Assembly (NCBI GenBank): GCA_964244495.1
Contig: CAXTIU010000001.1
Span: 62,001-126,000, forward strand
Origin: RH-AL1 sp964244495
GTDB taxonomy: Bacteria > Pseudomonadota > Alphaproteobacteria > Rhizobiales > Beijerinckiaceae
Length of the DNA: 64,000 nucleotides
Direction: 5' to 3'
The translations under genes and the position numbers were made by a program. Positions 25,318 to 33,676 of this stretch are shown here, one piece after another. Position 1 is the stretch's first letter. Each line of letters starts with the position of its first letter. Below the pieces are notes generated by a model. It did no database searches, was not told where the DNA came from, and saw only the letters and a list, made by a program, of their open reading frames with translations.

Positions 25318-26403
25318 ATGATCGGCTTGACGCTCGGCCGCTACCTGTCGTCCCGCTTCTTCCGCATGATCCTGGCGGTGTTCGCCACGATCTTCAGCCT
25401 GGTCTTCGTGATCGACTTCGTGGAACTGCTGCGCCGCACCGGCAACATCGTCGGGGTCACGACCTCGTCGGTGGCCTTCCTGTCGCTGCTGCGGACGCCG
25501 GCCGTGTCCGAGCAGGTGCTGCCGTTCTGCGTGCTTTTCGGCTCGATGGCCGTCTTCCTCAACCTGACGCGCAAGCTCGAACTTCTCGTCGCGCGGGCGT
25601 CCGGGATCTCGGTCTGGCAGTTCCTCGGGCCGCCGATCCTGATCGCCGCCGCCATTGGCGTCGCCTCGGTGTGCCTGCTCAACCCGCTGTCGGCGGCGAT
25701 GAAGCAGCGCGCCGACCGGATGGAGGCGACGATCTTCGCCGGCGACGGGTCGGGCGCGGACGCCAACGCCGTGTGGATCCGTCAGACCGGCGTCGACGGC
25801 GGCTCCATTCTGCGCGCCGAAAAGGGGAGCGACAACAACAACGTGCTGAGCGGCGTGACCGCCTACGTGTACGACGGCGGCAACCAGTTCCGCGAGCGGG
25901 TCAACGCCGCCACCGCCACGCTGGGGGACGGCGTATGGACCTTGCGGGACGCGCAGGTGTCGGAGCCGGGGCAGGAGTCGCACGCCTTCGGCACCTATCT
26001 CCTCGCCACCACGCTGCATCCAGGCCAAGTGGCGGAAACCTCCATGTCGGCGGAGGCCGTCGCCTTCTGGGACCTGCCGGCCCTGCGGGCCGAGAGCGAG
26101 AGCGCCGGGCTCGACGGCAGCGGCTACCGCCTGCAGTTCCAGACCCTGCTGGCGCGCCCCCTGCTGCTGATCGCGATGACGCTGATCGCGGCGGCCTTTT
26201 CCTTAAGGTTCTTCCGCTTTGGTGGGATCGGAAAATTCGTGGGCGGCGGCGTAGCGGCTGGATTCGTGCTTTACGTGGCGACGAAATTCGTGGGCGACCT
26301 GGGCGGCTCGGGCGTGCTCAGCCCGCCGGTCGCCGCCTGGTCGCCGGCGATCGTCGCCAGCATGCTGGGCGCGCTCGCCCTCCTCAACCAGGAAGATGGC
26401 TGA
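25318..26403 (+). CDS. lptG: LPS export permease LptG
   Basis: A 361-residue YjgP/YjgQ-family permease. It has N-terminal helices (MIGLTLGRYLSSRFFRMIL and the following FVIDFVELLRR), a central periplasmic beta-jelly-roll domain (about 140-265), and C-terminal helices with FSLRFFRFGGIGKFVGGGV. TLGRYL and DFVELLRR identify the LptG rather than LptF subfamily. With LptF and the LptB ATPase it extracts lipopolysaccharide from the inner membrane and passes it to the Lpt bridge. LptF, normally the preceding gene, is missing. The stop overlaps the lptD start in TGATG. Confidence 0.93.
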   Translation: MIGLTLGRYLSSRFFRMILAVFATIFSLVFVIDFVELLRRTGNIVGVTTSSVAFLSLLRTPAVSEQVLPFCVLFGSMAVFLNLTRKLELLVARASGISVWQFLGPPILIAAAIGVASVCLLNPLSAAMKQRADRMEATIFAGDGSGADANAVWIRQTGVDGGSILRAEKGSDNNNVLSGVTAYVYDGGNQFRERVNAATATLGDGVWTLRDAQVSEPGQESHAFGTYLLATTLHPGQVAETSMSAEAVAFWDLPALRAESESAGLDGSGYRLQFQTLLARPLLLIAMTLIAAAFSLRFFRFGGIGKFVGGGVAAGFVLYVATKFVGDLGGSGVLSPPVAAWSPAIVASMLGALALLNQEDG

Positions 26404-29003
26404 TGGGGCGTCGGCGCGCCCCCGCGAAGCCGCGCGGTACGAGGCGCGGGCACCCGGCGTGGGGCGCCCGACCCGTCCCGTTTCACGCTTTCGCGATCCT
26501 GCTGGTCGCGCTGGCGACCGCTGGCCTGCCCACGCTCGCTCCCGCGCCCGCCGCCGCGCAGACGGTCGCCGACAGCCTCAAGCCGAAGACCGACAAGAAC
26601 GCCAAGATGCTCGTCGAGGCCGACGAGCTCGACCAGGACGACAACGCCAACACCGTCTCGGCGGTGGGCAACGCCCGCATCTACTACGACGGGCGCACGC
26701 TGGAGGCCGACAAGGTCGTCTACAACAAGACGACCAAGCGGCTGTTCGCGGTCGGCCATGCCAAGCTCACGGAGAAGGACGGCACCGTCCTGCACGGCGA
26801 CACCTTCGACCTGACCGACGATTTCCGGGACGGCTTCGTCAACAGCATGCGGGCCGACACGCCGCAGCGGACCCATTACAGCGCGCCGCGCATGGAGCGG
26901 ATCGGCGGCGACACCACCGTTTTCAACAGGGGCACCTACACCGCCTGCGACGCGTGCAAGGACAATCCCGACAAGCCACCGCTGTGGCGCGTGCGCGCGA
27001 AACGGATCATCCACAAGAACGACGAGCAGATGATCTACTACGAGGATGCCTACCTCGAGTTCTCCGGCATCCCGGTCGCTTACGTGCCCTACTTCTCCGC
27101 GCCCGACCCGACGGTGACGAAGAAGTCGGGCCTGCTCGAGCCGAAGACCTTCTTCAGGTCGCAGCTCGGCTACGGCGTCGGCGAGCCGGTCTTCTTCAAT
27201 CTGGCGCCGGACTACGACCTCACGCTGACGCCGACGGTGTTCACCAACCAGGGGTTCTTCGGCTCCGGCGAGTTCCGCCAGCGGACCGACAACGGCCTGT
27301 ACTACTTCCGCGTGTCCGGCATCGACGAGACCAACCCCAGCGCCTTCGCCGGCGGCCCCTACGGCTCGGCCGGCCAGCGGCTGCGCGGCGACATCGACAC
27401 CAAGGGCGAGTTCAAGATCGACGACTACTTCAAGTACGGGTGGAACATCGCTGTCCTGTCCGACAAGTTCTACTTGTTCGACTACCAGATCCCCACCGAC
27501 ACGCTGTCGTCGAACTTCTTCTCCGAGTCGATCTCGACCGTCTACCTGACCGGCCAATCCGCCCGCAGCTTCTTCGACCTGCACGGCTACACCATCGAGG
27601 GCCTGTCCACCCACGACATCCAGGCGCAGCAGCCCGTCGTCCACCCCGTGCTCGACTACAACAAGACCGTGGACATCGATCCCGCCAAGACCCGCGGCGT
27701 GGGGGGTCAGCTCGAGTTCGACTTCAACCTGACGAGCCTGTCGGCGCGCTCGGCGACCTTCGAGGCGGTCGGTCCCAGGGTGCTCGACTCGGCCTATGGC
27801 CTCTACGACATCTGCAACGTCTACGTGCCCGGCCGGACGTCCGGCAACGCGTGCCTGCTGCAGGGCATCGGCGGCGACTACACGCGCGCGACCGGCCAGA
27901 TCGACTACCAGCGCAAGTTCATCGATCCCATCGGCGAGGTTTGGACGCCCTTCGCCTTCGCCCGCTTCAACGGCGAGACGCTCAACCTCAACACGAGCCA
28001 CACCGAAACCTTCGCCAACGACGGCGCGGTCAGCGGCTTCTCCAACGCATCGCAGACCAACTTCGTGCAGTCGGGCAACACCGGCAACCTGATCCCCGGC
28101 GTGGGGGTGGAGTACCGCTACCCGTTCCTCGCCAACACCAAGGTCGGATCGTTCCTGCTGGAGCCGATCGGGCAGGTCATCGCCAGGCCCAACAACGAGA
28201 TCGGCACGCGCTCGCTCGTCAACATCGACTCGCAGAGCCTCGTCTTCGACTCCGCGAACCTGTTCGACTGGAACAAGTTCTCCGGCTACGACCGGTTCGA
28301 GACCGGCCTGCGGGCGAACTACGGCGCCCAATTCTCGGTCAACCTCAAGGGCGGCGGCTACGCCAACGTCATCGCCGGCCAGTCCGCGCAGATCGCCGGC
28401 ACCAACGCCTACGCGACGCCCGACGCCGCCAACATCGGCTTGAGTTCCGGTCTCGACAAGCCGCTGTCGGACTACGTGGTCGGCTCGACGATCACGCCCT
28501 TCCCCTTCATCTCGTTCGGGGCCTCGGGGCGCTTCGATTCGTCCACGCTGGAGAACCGCCGCGTCGACCTCATCGCCAACCTGAACCTCGGCGCGCTCAC
28601 CGCCGGCGCCCAGTTCGCCAACTACGAGGCGCAGCCGGTGATCGGCTACGACGTCCGTCGCGAGGGTCTCGCCCTGAACGCGAAGTACAAGGTCACCGAG
28701 AACTACTTCACCCAGGGCAACGTGACGTTCGACATGAGCCGCCACCTCTACCCGGAGGCGCTCATCGACTACACCAACCCTGGCCCCTTCGCTGTCGCGG
28801 CGCTGGGCTTCGGCGCCGGCTACACCGACGAGTGCACGACGTTCACCGTCAACTACAGCTCGGTCTACCAGGATAACGGCACGGGCGCGTTCGGGCACAA
28901 CCAGACGGTCCTGTTGTCCCTGCAGCTGCGCACCCTCGGCGATGCTAAATTCTCGCGCGCCACGAGCACCACGAACTACTCGGGTCTCGATGGCGTGAAA
29001 TAG
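26403..29003 (+). CDS. lptD: LPS assembly outer-membrane protein LptD
   Basis: An 866-residue outer-membrane protein with a signal peptide ending at PAAAQ (about residue 50), an N-terminal LptA-like OstA jelly-roll (about 60-190, including VSAVGNARIYYDGRTLEADKV), and a long C-terminal beta-barrel rich in aromatic/Gly alternating strands. It inserts lipopolysaccharide into the outer leaflet. The CDACKDNPDKPPLW segment, conserved in alphaproteobacterial LptD, contains the disulfide-type cysteines. The start ATG overlaps the lptG stop. A 944-codon antisense open frame over the gene is a GC-content artefact. Confidence 0.95.
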   Translation: MGRRRAPAKPRGTRRGHPAWGARPVPFHAFAILLVALATAGLPTLAPAPAAAQTVADSLKPKTDKNAKMLVEADELDQDDNANTVSAVGNARIYYDGRTLEADKVVYNKTTKRLFAVGHAKLTEKDGTVLHGDTFDLTDDFRDGFVNSMRADTPQRTHYSAPRMERIGGDTTVFNRGTYTACDACKDNPDKPPLWRVRAKRIIHKNDEQMIYYEDAYLEFSGIPVAYVPYFSAPDPTVTKKSGLLEPKTFFRSQLGYGVGEPVFFNLAPDYDLTLTPTVFTNQGFFGSGEFRQRTDNGLYYFRVSGIDETNPSAFAGGPYGSAGQRLRGDIDTKGEFKIDDYFKYGWNIAVLSDKFYLFDYQIPTDTLSSNFFSESISTVYLTGQSARSFFDLHGYTIEGLSTHDIQAQQPVVHPVLDYNKTVDIDPAKTRGVGGQLEFDFNLTSLSARSATFEAVGPRVLDSAYGLYDICNVYVPGRTSGNACLLQGIGGDYTRATGQIDYQRKFIDPIGEVWTPFAFARFNGETLNLNTSHTETFANDGAVSGFSNASQTNFVQSGNTGNLIPGVGVEYRYPFLANTKVGSFLLEPIGQVIARPNNEIGTRSLVNIDSQSLVFDSANLFDWNKFSGYDRFETGLRANYGAQFSVNLKGGGYANVIAGQSAQIAGTNAYATPDAANIGLSSGLDKPLSDYVVGSTITPFPFISFGASGRFDSSTLENRRVDLIANLNLGALTAGAQFANYEAQPVIGYDVRREGLALNAKYKVTENYFTQGNVTFDMSRHLYPEALIDYTNPGPFAVAALGFGAGYTDECTTFTVNYSSVYQDNGTGAFGHNQTVLLSLQLRTLGDAKFSRATSTTNYSGLDGVK

Positions 29004-29056
29004 GGCGCCCGAAAAGCGCCGACATTCTGCAAATAAGAAGCGGCAGGGAGATCGTG

Positions 29057-30028
29057 ATGCCATCAAGTCTTTTCTCGACCACGCCGCGCCAGCCCTCCAA
29101 GCCATGCCAGCCCTCCAAGCCGCGGGCAGCCACCCTCTCGCTCCTCGCGTGCCTGACCGCGGCCGTCGTGGTCGCGTCGCCGAGCCGGCCCGCCCGCGCG
29201 CAGGCCATCGCCCTGTCGGTCAACGGCGACCCGGTGACCTCCGTCGACCTCGAACAGCGCATGAAGCTGCTGCGTGCCCTGCACAGGCCGGCGACGCGCG
29301 ACGCGGCGATCGAGAGCATGATCTCGGACCGCCTGAAGAACCACGAGGCGGGGCGCTACGGCATCACCATCAAGGACAACGAGATCGGCGAGGAGATCCA
29401 GCGGGTGGCTCGGAGGAGCAAAACCACGACGCAGCAGCTCCAGGCCGATCTCGCCAAGTCCGGCGTGGCGCCGGCCCATTACATCGCGTTCTTCAAGGCC
29501 GAACTCGGCTACTACGTGCTCGTCAAGGCGCTCAACAAGGGCGTGGAAGCCAGCGAGATCGCGGTGCGCGACGAACTCACCAAGGAGAAGAGCAAGGGCT
29601 CGATCATCAGCTACACCTTGCGCCAGGTGGTGTTCACGATCGATCCGGGCGACGGCGCGGAGGCGGTCAGCGCCGCCGTCAAGGGCGCGACGACGCTGCG
29701 CGAGCGCTTCACCAGCTGTTCGAGCGGCATCCCCTACGCCAAGAGCCTGCCGGGCGTCGCCGTCCGCGAGCAGCTGAAGCGGTCCTCGACGGAACTCGGC
29801 GACGGCATGCGGGACATCCTGGACAAGATGCCGGTCGGCCACGTCACGGCGCCCTCCCGCTCGGCCAACGGCATCGAGGTCATCGCGCTGTGCGACCGCA
29901 GCGCTAGCAGGGACGATACCGAGCTGCGCAAGGTCATCTCCGACCGTCTCCTCGACGAGCACTACGATCAGGAAGAGAAGCAGAAGTACCAGGAGATGCG
30001 CGCCACCGCCGTGATCGAGAAGCGGTGA
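29057..30028 (+). CDS. surA: SurA-like periplasmic chaperone/peptidylprolyl isomerase
   Basis: A 323-residue exported protein with a signal peptide ending near ARAQA. SurA N-terminal helices follow (VNGDPVTSVDLEQRMKLL, then a SurA_N helical bundle), plus a PPIC rotamase-like domain around residues 170-265 (YTLRQVVFTI to MPVGHVTAPSRSANGIEVIAL). It escorts outer-membrane proteins such as LptD, which precedes it by 53 bases. The ATG at 29057 is six bases after AGGGAG; the GTG immediately before it is less likely. Its stop overlaps the pdxA start (TGATG). Confidence 0.93.
   Translation: MPSSLFSTTPRQPSKPCQPSKPRAATLSLLACLTAAVVVASPSRPARAQAIALSVNGDPVTSVDLEQRMKLLRALHRPATRDAAIESMISDRLKNHEAGRYGITIKDNEIGEEIQRVARRSKTTTQQLQADLAKSGVAPAHYIAFFKAELGYYVLVKALNKGVEASEIAVRDELTKEKSKGSIISYTLRQVVFTIDPGDGAEAVSAAVKGATTLRERFTSCSSGIPYAKSLPGVAVREQLKRSSTELGDGMRDILDKMPVGHVTAPSRSANGIEVIALCDRSASRDDTELRKVISDRLLDEHYDQEEKQKYQEMRATAVIEKR
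29088..29121 (+). repeat. 16-base direct repeat in the surA signal peptide region
   Basis: GCCAGCCCTCCAAGCC occurs at 29088-29103 and again at 29106-29121, an in-frame 18-base duplication encoding QPSKP twice before the hydrophobic core of the signal peptide. Confidence 0.8.
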
Positions 30029-31086
30029 TGGAGCCCGCGCCCGCTCCGGACAGCGCGAGCGGGCCGGCCCTTGCCCTGACGCGCGGCGATCCGTCGGGCA
30101 TCGGCATCGAGGTCGCGCTCAAGGCGTGGATCGCGACGCGCGCCGAGGCGGCGGCCGATCCCTTCTTCCTTGTCGCCGACCTCGACCATTGCCGGCGTGT
30201 CGCCGCCGCGCTCGGCCTCGCCGTGCCTGTCGAGGCTTGCGAGCCGGGCACCGCCCGCCGGGCCTTCCCGCGTGCCCTTCCGGTGTGGCCCCTCGACGTT
30301 ACCACTCGCGGCGTGCCCGGCCGGCCCGACGCCGCCGACGCGCCGGGCACGATCGCCTCGATGGAACACGCCGTGGAACTCGTCGCGCGCGGCGCGGCGT
30401 CGGCCGTCGTCACCCTGCCCGTATCCAAGGCGATGCTGCACCAGGTCGGCTATCCCCATCCGGGCCAGACGGAGTTCATGGCGGAGTTGGCCGAGCGGCA
30501 CTACGGTGTGCGGGCGCGGGCGGTGATGCTGCTATGGTCTCCCACGCTCGCCGTGGTCCCGGCGACGATCCACGTGCCGGTCGCCGCCGTGCCGGCGCTG
30601 GTGACGCGGGAGCTGATCGACGACACGCTGCTGACGATCGCCCGCGACTACGCCGCGCGCTTCGACATCCCCCGGCCGCGCATCGCGGTGACCGGGCTGA
30701 ACCCGCACGCCGGCGAGGGCGGCGATATCGGCCGCGAGGAGATCGACGTGATCGCCCCCGCGTTGGAGCGGCTGCGCGCGGAAGGGCTCGCCGTCACCGG
30801 CCCCTACCCGGCCGACACGCTGTTCCACGCCCCGTCCCGCGCGCGCTTCGACGTGATCGTCACGATGTTCCACGACCAGGCCCTGATCCCGATCAAGACG
30901 GTGGCCTTCGACACGGCGGTGAACGTCACGCTCGGCCTGCCGTTCGTGCGGACCTCGCCCGACCACGGCACCGCCTTCGACATCGCCGGCCGCGGTATCG
31001 CCGACCCGTCGAGCCTCCTCGCGGCGCTGCGACTGGCCGGGCGCCTCGCACGGGCGGACGGACGGACGCGCGGCGCGAATGGATGA
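30028..31086 (+). CDS. pdxA: 4-hydroxythreonine-4-phosphate dehydrogenase
   Basis: A 352-residue enzyme of the DXP-dependent vitamin B6 pathway. It oxidises 4-phosphohydroxy-L-threonine with NAD and, with PdxJ (also in this window), makes pyridoxine 5'-phosphate. Recognisable are LTRGDPSGIGIEVALKA at the N-terminus, the metal-site histidines in the region of GHTEFMAELAERHYG-like PGQTEFMAELAERHYG, GLNPHAGEGGDIGREE, and MFHDQALIPIK. The ATG overlaps the surA stop and the gene end overlaps rsmA by 8 bases. Confidence 0.97.
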   Translation: MEPAPAPDSASGPALALTRGDPSGIGIEVALKAWIATRAEAAADPFFLVADLDHCRRVAAALGLAVPVEACEPGTARRAFPRALPVWPLDVTTRGVPGRPDAADAPGTIASMEHAVELVARGAASAVVTLPVSKAMLHQVGYPHPGQTEFMAELAERHYGVRARAVMLLWSPTLAVVPATIHVPVAAVPALVTRELIDDTLLTIARDYAARFDIPRPRIAVTGLNPHAGEGGDIGREEIDVIAPALERLRAEGLAVTGPYPADTLFHAPSRARFDVIVTMFHDQALIPIKTVAFDTAVNVTLGLPFVRTSPDHGTAFDIAGRGIADPSSLLAALRLAGRLARADGRTRGANG

Positions 31087-31951
31087 CGGCCTGCCGCCGC
31101 TGCGCGAGGTGGTGGCGGCGCACGGCCTGGCGGCGCGGAAGGCGCTGGGCCAGAACTTCATCTTCGACCTCAACCTGACCGGCCGCATCGCGCGGGCCGC
31201 CGGTCCGCTCGCCGGCGTGCGGGTGGTCGAGGTCGGGCCGGGACCGGGCGGCCTAACCCGCGCCCTGCTGGCGGAAGGCGCCGACGTCGTCGCGATCGAG
31301 CGGGACGAGCGCTGCCTCACCGCCTTGGCCGAGGTGGCCGCGCACTATCCCGGCCGGCTCGAAGTCCTGGCGCGGGACGCGCTCGCCACCGATTTCGCCG
31401 AATCGGCCGCGCCAGGTCGCCCGTCCCGCGTCTGCGCCAACCTGCCCTACAACATCGCCACCGCCCTGCTCGTCGGCTGGCTCGAGGCCGAGCCCTGGCC
31501 ACCGTGGTACGATCGCCTGACGCTGATGTTCCAGCGCGAGGTGGCCGAGCGCATCGTCGCCACGCCGGCCGAGCGCGCCGCCTACGGGCGCCTCGGCGTG
31601 CTGGCGAACTGGCGCTGTGCCACCCGCATCCTGTTCGACGTGCCCCGCCAGAGCTTCGTGCCGCCGCCGAGCGTCACGTCGAGCGTCGTCGAGCTGGTCC
31701 CGCGCCCCTCGCCCCTGCCCTGCGACGCGCGCACGCTGTCCGCCGTCACCCAGGCGGCGTTCGGCCAACGGCGCAAGATGCTGCGCCAATCGCTGCGCGC
31801 GCTCGGGATCGACCCGGCCGCGCTGCTCGGCGCCGCCGGGATCGAGCCGACGCGGCGGGCCGAGGAGATCGACGTCGCCGGCTTCGTCCGTCTCGCGCGC
31901 GCGTTGTCGCACGCGAGGGGCGGGGCTGCCGCCAAAGCCGATCCGCGCTAA
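31079..31951 (+). CDS. rsmA: 16S rRNA (adenine1518-N6/adenine1519-N6)-dimethyltransferase
   Basis: A 290-residue SAM-dependent methyltransferase (KsgA) that dimethylates two adjacent adenines in the 3' hairpin of 16S rRNA, a late checkpoint of 30S assembly. It has the N-terminal KALGQNFIFD, motif I VEVGPGPGGLTRALL, motif IV NLPYNIATALL and the C-terminal domain AFGQRRKMLRQSLR. It overlaps pdxA by 8 bases. The lptD-surA-pdxA-rsmA order is conserved widely in Proteobacteria. Confidence 0.98.
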   Translation: MDDGLPPLREVVAAHGLAARKALGQNFIFDLNLTGRIARAAGPLAGVRVVEVGPGPGGLTRALLAEGADVVAIERDERCLTALAEVAAHYPGRLEVLARDALATDFAESAAPGRPSRVCANLPYNIATALLVGWLEAEPWPPWYDRLTLMFQREVAERIVATPAERAAYGRLGVLANWRCATRILFDVPRQSFVPPPSVTSSVVELVPRPSPLPCDARTLSAVTQAAFGQRRKMLRQSLRALGIDPAALLGAAGIEPTRRAEEIDVAGFVRLARALSHARGGAAAKADPR

Positions 31952-31981
31952 GCTCGTCGGACGCTGTTGGGAGGAAACCGC

Positions 31982-32320
31982 ATGTTCATCGCCATGAACC
32001 GCTTCAAGGTGCTCAAGGAAGAGGCCGGCGACTTCGAGGCCATGTGGCTCGGTCGCGAGTCGCACCTGGAGAAGAACGAGGGCTTCGTCGCCTTCCACAT
32101 GCTGCGCGGGCCGGAGCGCGAGGACCACGTGCTGTATTCCTCGCACACGGTGTGGGCCAGCAAGGAGGCGTTCACGACGTGGACGACCTCCGAGCACTTC
32201 CGGGCGGCCCATCGCGGCGCGGGGCAGAACAAGCGCATGACGCTCGGCCACCCGGAGTTCGAGGGCTTCGAGGTCATCCAGACGTTGGAGAACCCGGCGC
32301 TGAAGGTCGCGGCGGAGTAG
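31982..32320 (+). CDS. IsdG/HmuQ-like heme-degrading monooxygenase
   Basis: A 112-residue dimeric alpha/beta-barrel protein of the antibiotic-biosynthesis monooxygenase superfamily. The N-terminal MFIAMNRFKV carries the Asn that IsdG-type heme oxygenases use near residue 7, and SSHTVW...TTWTTSEHFRAAH has the Trp and His expected near the heme. It resembles rhizobial HmuQ/HmuD. These enzymes open the heme ring to release iron. No heme transporter or Irr/Fur gene is adjacent. The ATG follows GGGAGG by seven to eight bases. The ring-cleaving role is inferred from motifs. Confidence 0.75.
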   Translation: MFIAMNRFKVLKEEAGDFEAMWLGRESHLEKNEGFVAFHMLRGPEREDHVLYSSHTVWASKEAFTTWTTSEHFRAAHRGAGQNKRMTLGHPEFEGFEVIQTLENPALKVAAE

Positions 32321-32373
32321 GCGTCACGCCCCGCGACGCGGGCTTGCTCCACGACGGGCTCGCGCCCGCGGGG

Positions 32374-33594
32374 TCAGCAGCTCGCGCAATCGGGCGGGAC
32401 GCTCGCGTGGTTGCCTTCGGGGGCGCGCACCAGCGCGGGACCCTCCAGTCGGAACAAAGGTCGCAGGCGGACGCCGCACCAGCTGCCGGCGACGGCGAGC
32501 GGCAGCCAAACCCACCCCGACACGTTGCCGACAGCGATGGCGCTGAAGTAAGCACCGATGTTGCAACCGTTCGACAGTCGCGCGCCGAAGCCCATCGCCA
32601 CGCCGCCGAGCACCGCGCCGGCCCAAGCTCGCCGTCCCCCGCCCCAGCGCGGCCGGAACGCCCCGCAATGGGCGGCCGCCAAAGCCGCGCCGAGCAGGAT
32701 GGCGACGTCCATCATCGACGTCACGTCCAAGGTGACGGAGCGGTCGAGTTGCGTGTCGAACCCCGGCCGCAGCCAGTAGGCCCAACCATGGGCGTCGAGC
32801 CCCGCCGCGGTGAACAGCTTCGATCCCCACAAGGCGAAGGCCGAGGTCTCGCCCCAGGGCTTGCCGGCCAGCAACAACGTCGCCGCGTTCAGGACGGCGA
32901 GCGCGAGGCCGCCGGCGAGCAACAGCCTCGGCGTCGGGACCGCCGCCGCCCGACCGGCGACCAGCGCCATCAGGCCCAACGCGCTCAATTGCAGCGCCAG
33001 GGCCGGGCTGGTGCCGAACAAGCCCTGCAGCGTGGCGCCGGGCAGGCTGGGCAGGGTCCACCAGAACCCCATGGACCACGCGCCGAGCGCCGACCCGAGC
33101 ACGAAGCCCGCCACGGTCCCGATCAGCTTGCCGTTGCCGCCACCGAGCGCGAACAGCGTGCCGGACGCGCACCCGCCGCCGACCTGCATGCCGGCGCCGA
33201 ACAGCAGCGCGCCGACGACGAAGCCGACGCCGATGGGCGTGGCTTCGCCCCGCATGGCTTGGCCAAGGACGGTGCCCTGCGCCAGCATCGGCATCATCAG
33301 CAGGGACGCCAGCGCGAGCATCAACGCGTGCGCGCGGAAGCCCGAGGCGTCGCCCCGCTGCACCAAGGCCCGGAACGCGCCGGCGAAGCCGAAGCTGGTC
33401 CTCAGCAGCACCGCCCCAATCGCCGCGCCCACGAGCACCAGGGCGGCGTACCGCCAACGGCCGCCCGGTTGAAGCCACGCGCCGAGGGCCAGGGCGGCCA
33501 GGAGAACGCCGCCGCCGGCGAGGACGGCGGCGTTCAACGACGGCGGCGTGAGCCGGAGCGGCCGGAACGGAAGCCGTTGGATCGTGTCGGACAT
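32374..33594 (-). CDS. YeeE/YedE-family sulfur (thiosulfate) transporter
   Basis: A 406-residue membrane protein with about ten hydrophobic segments and two internally repeated Cys-containing motifs, GGGCASGTLFALGG (near residue 140) and SNGCNIGAYFSAIA (near 345). In the characterised relative TsuA (YeeE), conserved cysteines relay thiosulfate across the membrane. The C-terminus ends in CASC, a terminal CxxC that could act as an extra redox or sulfur-relay site. The start used is ATG 33594; an upstream TTG would add 20 residues. It lies downstream of gatA on the same strand, with 82 bases between. No TusA-like gene is beside it. Confidence 0.88.
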   Translation of the reverse strand: MSDTIQRLPFRPLRLTPPSLNAAVLAGGGVLLAALALGAWLQPGGRWRYAALVLVGAAIGAVLLRTSFGFAGAFRALVQRGDASGFRAHALMLALASLLMMPMLAQGTVLGQAMRGEATPIGVGFVVGALLFGAGMQVGGGCASGTLFALGGGNGKLIGTVAGFVLGSALGAWSMGFWWTLPSLPGATLQGLFGTSPALALQLSALGLMALVAGRAAAVPTPRLLLAGGLALAVLNAATLLLAGKPWGETSAFALWGSKLFTAAGLDAHGWAYWLRPGFDTQLDRSVTLDVTSMMDVAILLGAALAAAHCGAFRPRWGGGRRAWAGAVLGGVAMGFGARLSNGCNIGAYFSAIAVGNVSGWVWLPLAVAGSWCGVRLRPLFRLEGPALVRAPEGNHASVPPDCASC

Positions 33595-33676
33595 GAGGAG
33601 GCTTTCGACGCTGAACGTGAGGCCGACACATGGGTAGGCCCGTGCGCGAGGCAATGAGGGCGTGGCGCCGGAGCGC

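Noticed and set aside
26271..29105. 944-codon open frame antisense to lptD
   Set aside because: Arg/Val/Gly-rich translation without domains; the GC-rich codon bias of lptD leaves the opposite frame open. lptD itself is a clear family match.
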